Assembly (NCBI RefSeq): GCF_000012945.1
Contig: NC_007510.1
Coordinates: 1,488,001-1,552,000 of the forward strand
From: Burkholderia lata
Lineage (GTDB): Bacteria; Pseudomonadota; Gammaproteobacteria; Burkholderiales; Burkholderiaceae
Reading direction: 5' to 3'
Length of the DNA: 64,000 bases
Position 1 is the first letter of the stretch, and each line of letters starts with the position of its first letter. The translations under genes and the position numbers were made by a program. Under the pieces are notes generated by a model that saw nothing but the letters and a program-made list of their open reading frames with translations, did no database searches and was not told where the DNA came from. Below, in pieces: positions 1 through 9,040 of this stretch.

Positions 1-1
1 C

Positions 2-34
2 GGGCTCGCGATCGCCGTTCCGCAGATCGGCTAG
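2..34 (+). CDS. possible 3' end of an upstream gene (partial)
   Basis: The first bases read in frame as GLAIAVPQIG followed by a TAG stop, with the G/C-rich third positions typical of the genes here. This could be the last ten codons of a plus-strand gene cut by the window edge. Ten codons cannot identify a family, and the reading could be chance. Confidence 0.25.
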   Translation, partial: GLAIAVPQIG

Positions 35-42
35 CGCCCGGT

Positions 43-89
43 CGAGCCGGCTGCGGGCGGTCGAGGGTGTCGTTCCACCCGCAGGCTCG
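43..89. terminator. imperfect GC-rich hairpin between convergent genes
   Basis: The arm at 43-60 (CGAGCC, GGC bulge, TGCGGGCGG) pairs with the arm at 75-89 (CCACCCGCAGGCTCG) apart from one mismatch and the bulge. It sits just past the end of the minus-strand diguanylate cyclase and after a possible plus-strand stop. There is no clear T-run, so termination is an inference from position and folding. Confidence 0.35.
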
Positions 90-115
90 TCAAGGAAGCA
101 GCCTGAGAGTACGCG

Positions 116-1138
116 TTACGCCTGAGCGACCCGCTGCGACCGCGTGCGCTTCACTTCATACATCGCCTGGTCCGCATGCTCGATCAGCGCGTTCATGTCG
201 GTGCCGTCGTCGGGCAGCAGCGCGATCCCGACGCTGACGCCGAGCCGCATCGGGCGCCCCTCGAATTCGAACGGTTCGCCGACCTGGTGTGCGAGCCGCG
301 TGCTTTGCGCATGCGCATCGTCGCGGTTGCCGATGTTCGGCAGGATCACCGCGAATTCGTCGCCGCCGATGCGCGCGACCGTGTCCGAGCGCCGCACCGC
401 TCCCTGCATCCGCGAGGCGATCTCGCGCAGCGCCGCGTCGCCCGCACGGTGGCCGAGGCCATCGTTGATCGGCTTCAGCCCGTCCATGTCGATGTTGAGA
501 ATGCCGAGGCGGCCGTTCGCGCGCAGCGTCGTGTGCATCGACTGCCGCAGGCGGTCGTAGAACAGCGCGCGGTTCGGCAGGCCGGTGAGCGCGTCGTGCG
601 TCGCGCGCAGGTACAGCTCGTTCGCTTCGTTGCGCGCCGCGTGGAACATCGCGGCGGCGATCAGGTCGGCCGTCAGCCGCAGCGTGCCGGCGTCGGCTTG
701 CGAAAAGCCGTCGACTTCCGGCGACATCACCTTCAGCACGCCGACGGTCGTGTCGGCATGGGTGAGCAGCATCACGAGCATCGAGCGCAGGCCGACCCGC
801 CGGCAGGCGTCGCGATCGACGCGCGGGTCGATTTCCGAATCGATGCAGTGCAGCAACTCGCCTTGCTGCACGCACAGGCCCGACAGGCTGCCCGAGCGCC
901 GCAGCCGCAGGCCGAGCATCCCGGCCGCGGTGCCCGACGCCGCGCGGTACACCATGTCGTCGCCCTCGGCGAATTCGACCGCGGCGGCGCTCGCGCCGGT
1001 GAGCTGCGGCACCTGCTCGGCCACATAGGCCATCACGCTGCCGAGATCGAGGCCGAGCTTCGCGATCTCGGTCTGCGCGGCGATGATGCGCAGCAGCGTA
1101 TCGGGGGACGGGGTGGCAGTGTCGACGATTTGATTCAA
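116..1138 (-). CDS. GAF-GGDEF diguanylate cyclase
   Basis: Predicted to condense two GTP into cyclic di-GMP. The first half reads as a GAF-type sensory domain. The second half is a GGDEF domain with the intact active-site motif GGDEF in RIGGDEFAV and the typical DALTGLPNR entry motif. An inhibitory RxxD site (RRSD) lies exactly five residues before GGDEF, so product inhibition is expected. No membrane segment is visible, so the protein is probably cytosolic. The open frame continues to an ATG at 1315, but the extra 60 residues are low-complexity Arg/Pro/Ala sequence. A TTG at 1138 preceded by ACGGAAAAC, with a TATGCT box at 1187-1192, fits better as the start; this choice is uncertain. It is transcribed away from the cellulose operon, whose BcsA and BcsE carry c-di-GMP motifs, so a local signalling pair is likely. 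Confidence 0.85.
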   Translation of the reverse strand: MNQIVDTATPSPDTLLRIIAAQTEIAKLGLDLGSVMAYVAEQVPQLTGASAAAVEFAEGDDMVYRAASGTAAGMLGLRLRRSGSLSGLCVQQGELLHCIDSEIDPRVDRDACRRVGLRSMLVMLLTHADTTVGVLKVMSPEVDGFSQADAGTLRLTADLIAAAMFHAARNEANELYLRATHDALTGLPNRALFYDRLRQSMHTTLRANGRLGILNIDMDGLKPINDGLGHRAGDAALREIASRMQGAVRRSDTVARIGGDEFAVILPNIGNRDDAHAQSTRLAHQVGEPFEFEGRPMRLGVSVGIALLPDDGTDMNALIEHADQAMYEVKRTRSQRVAQA

Positions 1139-1616
1139 GTCAGTTTTCCGTGAAAGAAAGCACGTCCGGCGGCTCGGGATTGCGGTAGCATACGCGCCGC
1201 CTCGCGGCCGCGCGTTCAGGCGGGGCGGTCTGCAACGGACCGCCGCCGGCCAGCCGCACCGCGCCGGCAGTATGCCGTCCGGCCTGCCGGGCGACAACGG
1301 CGCAATTCTTACCATTCATCTCGCTCGCGCAGCATTTCCGACCGGATTGAGGTTTTTTTCGCTTCAACATCGCGAATCGGGGTAAGTTTTGTCCTGTTTT
1401 TGAGATAGTGTGACGAATGGGCGTGTGCCAGTGCCAGGTGCGCGTAGCACGATGACAGGCGATTAAAGAAATCGCCGCATTGTTTCGATAAATGAATCAG
1501 GCCAGTTAGATATGAGGGGAAGCAGTGGGGATGTTCACTCACGGGCATAGCTGCTTTGCGTGCATCGATTTCGATGCGACGGATGACCGGATGATCCTGA
1601 CGAAACGGAGCGGCGC
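1139..1616. promoter_or_regulatory. divergent intergenic region upstream of the bcs operon
   Basis: This roughly 480-base stretch separates the diguanylate cyclase from bcsB. The part from about 1345 to 1530 is clearly more A/T-rich than its surroundings, with T-runs near 1350-1400, and is the likely place for the operon promoter and binding sites. I see no convincing -35/-10 pair or operator on the bcs side. On the other strand a weak TATGCT box lies at 1187-1192. No small gene was supported here. Confidence 0.45.
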
Positions 1617-3932
1617 ATGAAGCCGGCCGTGTCGCTGCTCGTCCTCTCGGCCGCGATGGTCGGCGCTTTTCACGCCGCCGCGCTGTCGGCCGCACCGATG
1701 CCGGCCGTGCCGGCTGCCGCTGCCGCCGCGTCCGGCGCTGCGCCGGCGCCGGTGCTCGCGGCTGCGCCCGCGGCGGCCAGCACGGCCGCAGCCGGCCTGC
1801 CGGCGACGACGGTGCGCCTGCCGTTCGCGTCGCTCGGCGCGTTCGATCCGCTGCGCCTGCGCGGCGCCGACGACGCACGCACGATCAACGCGGGCGTGCG
1901 GCTCGACCGCGTGGTCACCGGCGCGCGGCTGCGCCTGACTTACGCGTATTCGCCGTCGCTGGTGTTCCCGATGTCGCACCTGAAGGTGTCGGTGAACGGC
2001 GAGGTCATCGCGACCGTCCCGTTCGACGCCGCACAGGCGGGCCGCACGGTCACGCAAGAGATACCGATCGATCCGCGCTACTTCTCGGATTTCAACCAGA
2101 TCGGCCTGCGCCTGATCGCGCACTACACGCTCGACCATTGCGAGGATCCGGCCAACTCGGCGCTGTGGGCCGACGTGAGCCCGAAGAGCGAGCTGATCCT
2201 CGATGAATCGCCCGTCCGCCTGCCGAACGATCTCGCGCTGCTGCCCGCGCCGTTCTTCGACCGGCGCGACAACGGTCGCGTGCGGCTGCCGTTCGTGCTG
2301 CCGGCGTCGCCCGATTCGGCGACGCTGCGCAGCGCGGGCGTGCTCGCGTCGTGGTTCGGCGCGCTGGCCGACTACCGGCATGCGCGCTTCCCGGTGTCGT
2401 CCGGGCTGCCCGCCGACGACCAGGCAGTCGTGATCGGCACGGCCGCCACGCTGCCGGCCGGCCTCGCGCTGCCGTCGATCAACGGGCCGCTGCTCGCGGT
2501 GGCCGACAACCCGGCCGCGCCGGGGCGCAAGCTGCTCGTCGTCACGGGCCGCACGGCGGCCGAGGTCGACGATGCGGTCGCGACGCTCGTGCTGGGCCGC
2601 GTGGCGCTGTCGGGGCCGTCGGCGACGGTCGCGCACGTCGATCTCGGCGCACCGCGCAAGCCGTACGACGCGCCGCGCTGGCTGCCGGTGAACCGGCCGA
2701 TCGCGTTCCGCGAGCTGGTATCCGACACGCGCGAACTCGAAGTGCGCGGCACGTCGCCCGACGCGATCCGCCTGAACCTGCGCGTGCCGTCCGATCTGCA
2801 TTCGTGGAACGGCGCGGGTGTGCCGATTACGCTGCGCTACCGCTACACGGCGCCGACGGTGCAGGACAACTCGACGCTCGCCGTCGAGATCAACGACCAG
2901 CTCGTGAAGTCGTACCGGCTCGGGCCGGCCCATGCCGAGGATGCGCACGGCCGCATGCAGCTGCCGCTGCTGTCGGTGCCGGAAGGGCGCGTGACGAGCG
3001 ACGTCGACATCCCGGCGTTCCGGGTCGGCAGCGGCAACCAGCTGCAGTTCCGCTTCACGCTCGATTCGCAGAAGACGGGCCTGTGCTCGAGCACGGCGAC
3101 CGAGCCGCAGCGCGCGGCGATCGATCCCGATTCGACGATCGACTTCTCGCACTTCGTCCATTACGCGCAGTTGCCGAACCTCGCGTTCTTCGCGAACAGC
3201 GGCTTCCCGTTCACGCGCTTCGCCGACCTGTCGCAGACGGCCGTCGTGATGCCTGACCGGCCGTCGCCGCAGGAGCTCGAGGCCTACCTGACGATGCTCG
3301 GCCACATGGGCGAATGGACCGGCTTCCCGGCGCTGCGCGTGCAGGTTGCGCGGCCAGGCGATGTCGCCGCGCTGTCGGGCAGCAAGGATCTCCTCGTGAT
3401 CGACGGCTCGCCCACATCGCCGCTGCTCGCGCACTGGCGCTCGGCCTTGCCGCTCGTGATCGGCGAGCAGGGCAGCGCGGGCGGCGAAGGCGCCGCGCGC
3501 GTCGCGTTCTCGGTGAAGGAGCGCTGGCGCAACGGCGTCGGCCTGACCGAAGGCGGCGCACATATCGAGCAGACGGGCTCGCTCGCGGCGCTCGCCGGGT
3601 TCGAGCTGCCGGGCAGCCGGGGGCGCAGCGTCGTCGCGCTGACGGCGACCGACCAGCCGCGCCTCGGCGATCTGCTCAACGTGTTCGAGAACGCCGGGCT
3701 CGTGTCGCAGCTGCAAGGCGACCTTGCGCTGGTGCGGCCGGGGCAGGTCGACAGCCTGCGCGTCGGCGAGCCTTACGTGGTCGGCTTCGTGCCGTGGTAT
3801 GCGCGCGTGTGGACGCATGCGGCGCGGCATCCGGTCGTGCTGGGCGCGGTCGGCGTCGTGGCGGGGCTGCTGCTCGCGCTCGGCGTGTTCAGCGTGCTGC
3901 AGAGAATCGCCGCGCGTCGACGGGGGATGTAA
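1617..3932 (+). CDS. bcsB: cellulose synthase regulatory/periplasmic subunit BcsB
   Basis: BcsB is the periplasmic, membrane-anchored partner of the BcsA synthase and guides the emerging glucan. The 771-residue protein has an N-terminal signal sequence ending in an Ala-rich stretch (about residues 1-26), then long beta-rich carbohydrate-binding and flavodoxin-like regions. One C-terminal transmembrane helix (about 738-760) is followed by a basic tail (RIAARRRGM), as expected for the tail that contacts BcsA. The ATG follows an ACGGAGCG ribosome site. It is first in the operon and ends three bases before bcsZ. In the E. coli layout bcsB follows bcsA; here bcsA lies about 8 kb downstream. Confidence 0.93.
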   Translation: MKPAVSLLVLSAAMVGAFHAAALSAAPMPAVPAAAAAASGAAPAPVLAAAPAAASTAAAGLPATTVRLPFASLGAFDPLRLRGADDARTINAGVRLDRVVTGARLRLTYAYSPSLVFPMSHLKVSVNGEVIATVPFDAAQAGRTVTQEIPIDPRYFSDFNQIGLRLIAHYTLDHCEDPANSALWADVSPKSELILDESPVRLPNDLALLPAPFFDRRDNGRVRLPFVLPASPDSATLRSAGVLASWFGALADYRHARFPVSSGLPADDQAVVIGTAATLPAGLALPSINGPLLAVADNPAAPGRKLLVVTGRTAAEVDDAVATLVLGRVALSGPSATVAHVDLGAPRKPYDAPRWLPVNRPIAFRELVSDTRELEVRGTSPDAIRLNLRVPSDLHSWNGAGVPITLRYRYTAPTVQDNSTLAVEINDQLVKSYRLGPAHAEDAHGRMQLPLLSVPEGRVTSDVDIPAFRVGSGNQLQFRFTLDSQKTGLCSSTATEPQRAAIDPDSTIDFSHFVHYAQLPNLAFFANSGFPFTRFADLSQTAVVMPDRPSPQELEAYLTMLGHMGEWTGFPALRVQVARPGDVAALSGSKDLLVIDGSPTSPLLAHWRSALPLVIGEQGSAGGEGAARVAFSVKERWRNGVGLTEGGAHIEQTGSLAALAGFELPGSRGRSVVALTATDQPRLGDLLNVFENAGLVSQLQGDLALVRPGQVDSLRVGEPYVVGFVPWYARVWTHAARHPVVLGAVGVVAGLLLALGVFSVLQRIAARRRGM

Positions 3933-3935
3933 CGG

Positions 3936-5165
3936 ATGGCGCGGGCAATGGCGAAGCGACGGGCAATGCGGCCGGCGCGGCGCGTCGGCGCGGCACTCGC
4001 GCTGGCGGTTGCGGTGACGTGCGCGGCGGCCGGCATGGCCACGCGCGCACAGGCCGCGGGGGCCGGTGCAGCCGACGCGGCCAACGCAGGGTGCGGTGCG
4101 GCGTGGCCGCGCTGGGACGCGTTCAAGCGCGATTTCATCTCGGCCGACGGCCGCGTGATCGACGTCGGCTCGGCCGATTCACGCACCGTATCGGAGGGGC
4201 AGGCGTATGGACTTTTCTTCGCGCTGGTCGCGAACGACCGGCGCATGTTCGACACGATCCTCGCATGGACCGAGAACAATCTCGCGCAGGGCGACCTGAG
4301 CGCGCATCTGCCGGCGTGGCTGTGGGGCCGCGCGCCCGACGGTGCGTGGCGCGTGCTCGACGCGAACGCGGCGTCGGACGCCGACCTGTGGATCGCGTAT
4401 GCGCTCGTCGAGGCCGGGCGGCTGTGGCACGAACGCAGCTACACGGCACGCGGCGCGCTGCTCGCGAAGCGCGTGCTCGACGACGAGACGGCGACCGTGC
4501 CGGGCCTTGGCCTCACGCTGCTGCCGGGGCCGACGGGGTTCAAGCTCGCCGACGGCCAGTGGCGCGTGAACCCGAGCTATTCGCCGCCGCAGGTGATCCG
4601 CGCGCTCGGCGCGCGCCTGCCCGACGACAAGCGCTGGGCCGCGCTCGTCTCCAGCACCGGACGCGTGCTGCTCGACACCGCACCGAAAGGCTTTTCGCCG
4701 GACTGGGCGCTGTATCGCGCGGGCACGGGTTTCGGGCCCGATCGCGACACGCATGCGGAGAGCGCGTACAACGCGATCCGCGTGTATCTGTGGGCCGGCA
4801 TGCTCGACCGTGCCGATCCGCTCGCCGCGCCGATGCTCGCCCGTTTTACGCCGTTCGCCGACTACATCGCCGCGCATGGCGCGCCGCCGGAGAAGGTCGA
4901 CACGACGACGGGCGTTGCGGGGCCGAACGACGGCAACGGCGGGTTTTCCGCGGCGGCCGTGCCGTTCCTCGACGCACGCGGCCAGCGTGCGCTCGCGGAT
5001 GCCCAGGCGGCGCGTGTCGATACGCTCGCGCGCCAGTCGGCGCCCGGCTACTACACGAGCGTGCTGACGCTGTTCGGGCTCGGCTGGCGCGACGGACGCT
5101 ACCGGTTCGGTGCGGACGGCACGCTCGACGCCCGCTGGGGAGGCCGCTCGTGCGCCGCCCGCTGA
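3936..5165 (+). CDS. bcsZ: periplasmic endo-1,4-beta-glucanase BcsZ (GH8)
   Basis: A family 8 glycoside hydrolase that trims cellulose in the periplasm during export. The 409-residue protein begins with a basic stretch and a hydrophobic signal segment (about residues 12-40). SEGQAYGLFFAL contains Glu88, the expected general acid, and ASDADLWIAYAL contains Asp148; these correspond to Glu55 and Asp116 of E. coli BcsZ as I remember them. The gene starts three bases after the bcsB stop, and its 3' end overlaps the GTG start of bcsC by 16 bases, indicating translational coupling. Confidence 0.93.
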   Translation: MARAMAKRRAMRPARRVGAALALAVAVTCAAAGMATRAQAAGAGAADAANAGCGAAWPRWDAFKRDFISADGRVIDVGSADSRTVSEGQAYGLFFALVANDRRMFDTILAWTENNLAQGDLSAHLPAWLWGRAPDGAWRVLDANAASDADLWIAYALVEAGRLWHERSYTARGALLAKRVLDDETATVPGLGLTLLPGPTGFKLADGQWRVNPSYSPPQVIRALGARLPDDKRWAALVSSTGRVLLDTAPKGFSPDWALYRAGTGFGPDRDTHAESAYNAIRVYLWAGMLDRADPLAAPMLARFTPFADYIAAHGAPPEKVDTTTGVAGPNDGNGGFSAAAVPFLDARGQRALADAQAARVDTLARQSAPGYYTSVLTLFGLGWRDGRYRFGADGTLDARWGGRSCAAR

Positions 5166-8100
5166 AGCGCGTCGCGCCGCACGTCGCGGGATTCGCGTGG
5201 CTCGCGTCGTCGGTGTGCGCGGCGGCGCCGGGCACCACCGCGGACGCGACGATGGCGAACCCCGCGACGCCGGCGACGGCCGCGTCCGCCGATGCGCAGC
5301 GTCAGCTCGACACCGCGCGGATGTGGGGCGTCAAGCATCGCGACGACCTCGCGCGCGACGCGCTGCGCAAGGGGCTGCTGATCGCGCCGGGCGATCCCGA
5401 GTTGCTGGCCGAACAGGTGCGCGTGCTGCTGCGGCTCGGCGATGCGAAAGGCGCCCAGGCGTCGCTTGCGCGCCTGCAGGCGCAGTCGCCGAATGCGCCC
5501 GCCACGCGGCGGGTGGCTGACGAATACCGCGTCGCGACGAGCGGGCGTGGCGAGATGGCGCAGATCCGCCTGCTCGCGCGCAGCGGCCGCGCCGACGAGG
5601 CAGCCCGGCGGATCGTCGCGCTGTTTCCGAACGGCGCACCGTCGGGGGCGCTCGGCGCCGAGTATTACCAGATCGTGTCGAATGCGCCGGGCGGGCGCGA
5701 GCCGGCGATCGCCGCGCTGCGCCGCGCGGTCGCGGCCGATCCGCAGGACACGAGCGCGACGATGGCGCTCGCGCGGCTCTTGAACCAGCGCGCCGATACG
5801 CGGCCGGAGGCGAACCGGATCGCGTGGGCGCTCGCGAAGCGCACCGACGCCGACCATACGGAGGCGATGGCGCTGTGGCGGCGTGTGCTGCAGTCGGCCG
5901 GCAGCGATCCCGCGTATCTCGAAGCGCTGCATGCGTATCTCGCGCTCGTGCCGGACGATACCGAATTCGTCGATCGCGTCGCGGCACTGGATCGCCAGCG
6001 CGACGCGCAGCGCCAGCTCGAACGCAATCCCGACTACATTGCGCAGCAGCGCGGTCTGCAGGCGCTCGCGCGCGGCGACCTGGCCGGTGCCGATCCACTG
6101 CTCACGCGCGCCGCGCGAGCCCGTGCGGACGATGCCGACGCGGTCGGCGGGCTCGGCCTGCTGCGCCTGCGCGAAGGGCGGCACGACGAAGCGCGCACGC
6201 TGTTCACGCGCGCCGCGACGCTGTCGACCGACCAGCGCGGCAAATGGCAGAGCCTCGCGCGCACCGCGCAGTTCTGGGGGCTGCTCGCGCAAGGCCGCGC
6301 GGCGGCCGCAGCAGGCCGTCCGCAGGATGCGGAGCGCGCCGCGCGTGCGGCACTCGCGATGCAGCCGGGCAGCCCGGACGCGAAGCTGCAGCTTGCCGAT
6401 GCGTTGCTCGCGCAGCGCGACTGGGCGCGCGCGGAGCCGTTGCTGCGCGAACTGCTGGCCGCGCGTTCGCCGGACCTCGCGGCCGTGCGCGGCACGGCCA
6501 CGCTGTATGAGAACACCGGCCGCGCGGACAAGATCGGCCCGCTGCTCGACGCGCTGCAAGGCCGCGTGACGGGCCACGACGATCGGCGCGCGCTCGACGG
6601 CCTGCGTGCCGACCTGCTCGCGAACCAGGCGCGCGCGCTCGCGGACAAGGGTGAACGCGGGCCTGCCGCGCAGCGCTACGAGGCGGCCGTGCGCGCCGCG
6701 CCCGACGCCGCGTGGACGCGCTTCGCACTGGCGCGTCTCTATCGCGACATGGGATTGCCGCAGCTCGGCCGCACGGTGATGGACGACGGGCTCGCGCAAA
6801 GCGCGACGCCCGAGATGCGCTACGCGACCGCGCTGTACCGCAATTCGCTCGACGACGTGGCGGGTGCACAGGCCGCGCTCGCGCCGGTCGACGATGCGCA
6901 TCGCTCGGACGGGATGCGCGCGCTCGCGCGCAAGCTCGACGCCGAAAGCGCGCTGGCCGACGCACGCGGCGCGCTCGCGCGTGGCGACCGCACGGCGTTC
7001 GCCGCGTCGCTCGGGCAGGCGCAGGCGAGTGCGCCGGACGATCCCGACATGCTCGCCGCCGTCGGCGCACAGTGGATCGACGCGGGCGAACCTGACCGCG
7101 GCCTCGCGCCGTTGCACGACTGGATCGCCGCGCACCCGCGCGAAGCCGATGCGGACGTGCGGCTGCGCTACGGCGACCTGCTCGGCAGCGCGGGGCGCGA
7201 CGACGCGCTCGCCGCGTGGCTCGACACGCTGCGCCGCGAACCGTCGCTGACACCCGCACAGTCAGCGAGGATCGAGGATCAGTCGCTGCGGCTCGTGTTG
7301 CGGCAGACGGACGACGCGATCGCGCAGCAGGATTACGCGCAGGCGCGCAAGTTGCTCGAACGCGCGAGCCCGGCCGGCCGCGCGGACAAGCGCTACGCGC
7401 TCGAACTGGCCGATCTCGAACGCGCGCAAGGCCATTACGATGCGGCGCGCGCGGCGCTCGCGCCGGTCGTCGCCCGCACGCCGGACGATGCCGATACGCA
7501 GCTCGCGCTGGCCCGCATCGACGAGGACAGCGGCAATCGGGCCGCGGCGCTTGCACGCGTGCAGGCGGTGCTGGCCCGCACGCCGGACGACGACGTCGAC
7601 ACGCAGCTGTCGGCCGTGCGCCGCCTGAACGCGCTGCGCCGCCCGGACGAAGCCGTGCAGGTGACCGACCGGCTGCATGCCGCGTATCCGTCACGCCCGG
7701 ACGTGACGGTCGCGGCCGGGCGCGTGGCCGAGGCGCAAGGGCGCTATGACGATGCAGCGTCGCTGTACCGGATGTCGCAGTCGCAGGAACGCACCACGGG
7801 CGTGAGCCCGGGGCGTGACGGCCTGACGCCTGCGCAGGCCGCGTTCGCGGATCTCGAGCAGCGGCGCAATCCCGAGATCGAGACCGGCTGGACGCCCGCC
7901 TACAAGTCGGGCGACGAAGGCATTTCGTCGTATCGCGCGCAGCAGGTGCCGATCTACATGCAGATGCCGATCCGCTACGACGGGCACGTGTTCGCGCAGA
8001 TCGACACCGTGCATCTCGACCCGGGCACGCTCGACACGAGCAACCCGAACGCGTATTCGCTCAATACGTTCGGCAGCTACGCGGAACTCAGGGCAAGGAA

Positions 8101-9031
8101 CGAGTTGACGCCCGCCGCGATCGCGAATCCGCCGGGCTCGCTGCACCAGACGGCCACGGGCGTCGCACTCGGCGCCGGCTATCTGACGGACGCATGGCGC
8201 TTCGACCTCGGCACGTCGCCGCTCGGTTTCCCCGTGCATTACCTGGTCGGCGGCGTGCGCTATCGCTTCGACGCGGGCCCGGCCAGTTTCTCGGTGAATG
8301 CGTCGCGGCGGCCGGAAACGAGCAGCGTGCTGTCGTACTCGGGGATGCGCGACCCGTGGACGGGCGCAGTCTGGGGCGGCGTGCGCCGCGACGGCGTGAC
8401 CCTGCGCGCGTCGGTCGACGTCGGCCGCACGAACCTGTTCGCGGAACTCGGCGCGGGCGTGCTGTCCGGCCGCAACGTCGAACGCAACGCGGAAGTCACG
8501 CTGCGCACGGGTTTTACGATGCCCGTGTACGAGCGCGCGACGATGAAGGTCAGCACCGGGCTGGTCGGCAACGCGTGGCACTACGCGCAGAACCTGCGCT
8601 ACTACACGTACGGGCAGGGCGGTTACTACAGCCCGCAACGCTACCTGTCGCTCGGCGTGCCGATCGAATGGGCGGGGCGGCACGATGCGCTGTCGTGGGA
8701 CCTGACCTTCACGGGCGGGATCTCGAACAGCTACGAGAAGGATTCGCTGTATTACCCGATGTCCGCGGACCAGCGGGCCGCGCAGGTGGCGGCCGGGTTC
8801 GTGTACGCGGGCAGCTCGACGGCCGGCGTGTCGTTCTCGTACGGCATCAACGGGATCGTCGAGTACCGCGTGAACCCGCACCTGAGTGTCGGCGCGCAAC
8901 TGAAAGTCGACCGGTCGCACGACTACGCGCCGAGTTCGGCGCTGGTGTACCTGCGTTATGCGTTCGACGCGCGCGCGCAACGCAGCTGGCTCGTCACGCC
9001 GACGCCGGTGCGGCTTTATTCGGATTACTAG
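5150..9031 (+). CDS. bcsC: cellulose export outer-membrane protein BcsC (TPR plus beta-barrel)
   Basis: BcsC carries cellulose across the periplasm and outer membrane. The 1293-residue product starts with a signal peptide (RRPLKRVAPHVAGFAWLASS), continues with tandem TPR-type helical repeats to about residue 880, and ends in a BcsC-type barrel from about residue 906 (NPEIETGW) that finishes with an aromatic C-terminus. The frame stays open upstream to 3314, but that part is the shadow of bcsB and bcsZ. The GTG at 5150 has a perfect GGGGAGG at 5137-5143, six bases upstream, which fixes the start. It overlaps bcsZ, and bcsE starts nine bases after its stop. Confidence 0.93.
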   Translation: MRRPLKRVAPHVAGFAWLASSVCAAAPGTTADATMANPATPATAASADAQRQLDTARMWGVKHRDDLARDALRKGLLIAPGDPELLAEQVRVLLRLGDAKGAQASLARLQAQSPNAPATRRVADEYRVATSGRGEMAQIRLLARSGRADEAARRIVALFPNGAPSGALGAEYYQIVSNAPGGREPAIAALRRAVAADPQDTSATMALARLLNQRADTRPEANRIAWALAKRTDADHTEAMALWRRVLQSAGSDPAYLEALHAYLALVPDDTEFVDRVAALDRQRDAQRQLERNPDYIAQQRGLQALARGDLAGADPLLTRAARARADDADAVGGLGLLRLREGRHDEARTLFTRAATLSTDQRGKWQSLARTAQFWGLLAQGRAAAAAGRPQDAERAARAALAMQPGSPDAKLQLADALLAQRDWARAEPLLRELLAARSPDLAAVRGTATLYENTGRADKIGPLLDALQGRVTGHDDRRALDGLRADLLANQARALADKGERGPAAQRYEAAVRAAPDAAWTRFALARLYRDMGLPQLGRTVMDDGLAQSATPEMRYATALYRNSLDDVAGAQAALAPVDDAHRSDGMRALARKLDAESALADARGALARGDRTAFAASLGQAQASAPDDPDMLAAVGAQWIDAGEPDRGLAPLHDWIAAHPREADADVRLRYGDLLGSAGRDDALAAWLDTLRREPSLTPAQSARIEDQSLRLVLRQTDDAIAQQDYAQARKLLERASPAGRADKRYALELADLERAQGHYDAARAALAPVVARTPDDADTQLALARIDEDSGNRAAALARVQAVLARTPDDDVDTQLSAVRRLNALRRPDEAVQVTDRLHAAYPSRPDVTVAAGRVAEAQGRYDDAASLYRMSQSQERTTGVSPGRDGLTPAQAAFADLEQRRNPEIETGWTPAYKSGDEGISSYRAQQVPIYMQMPIRYDGHVFAQIDTVHLDPGTLDTSNPNAYSLNTFGSYAELRARNELTPAAIANPPGSLHQTATGVALGAGYLTDAWRFDLGTSPLGFPVHYLVGGVRYRFDAGPASFSVNASRRPETSSVLSYSGMRDPWTGAVWGGVRRDGVTLRASVDVGRTNLFAELGAGVLSGRNVERNAEVTLRTGFTMPVYERATMKVSTGLVGNAWHYAQNLRYYTYGQGGYYSPQRYLSLGVPIEWAGRHDALSWDLTFTGGISNSYEKDSLYYPMSADQRAAQVAAGFVYAGSSTAGVSFSYGINGIVEYRVNPHLSVGAQLKVDRSHDYAPSSALVYLRYAFDARAQRSWLVTPTPVRLYSDY

Positions 9032-9040
9032 GGGAACGCC

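Noticed and set aside
3314..5149. Upstream extension of the bcsC frame
   Set aside because: This part overlaps bcsB and bcsZ and encodes Arg-rich shadow sequence. The GTG at 5150 with GGGGAGG and a signal peptide marks the real start.
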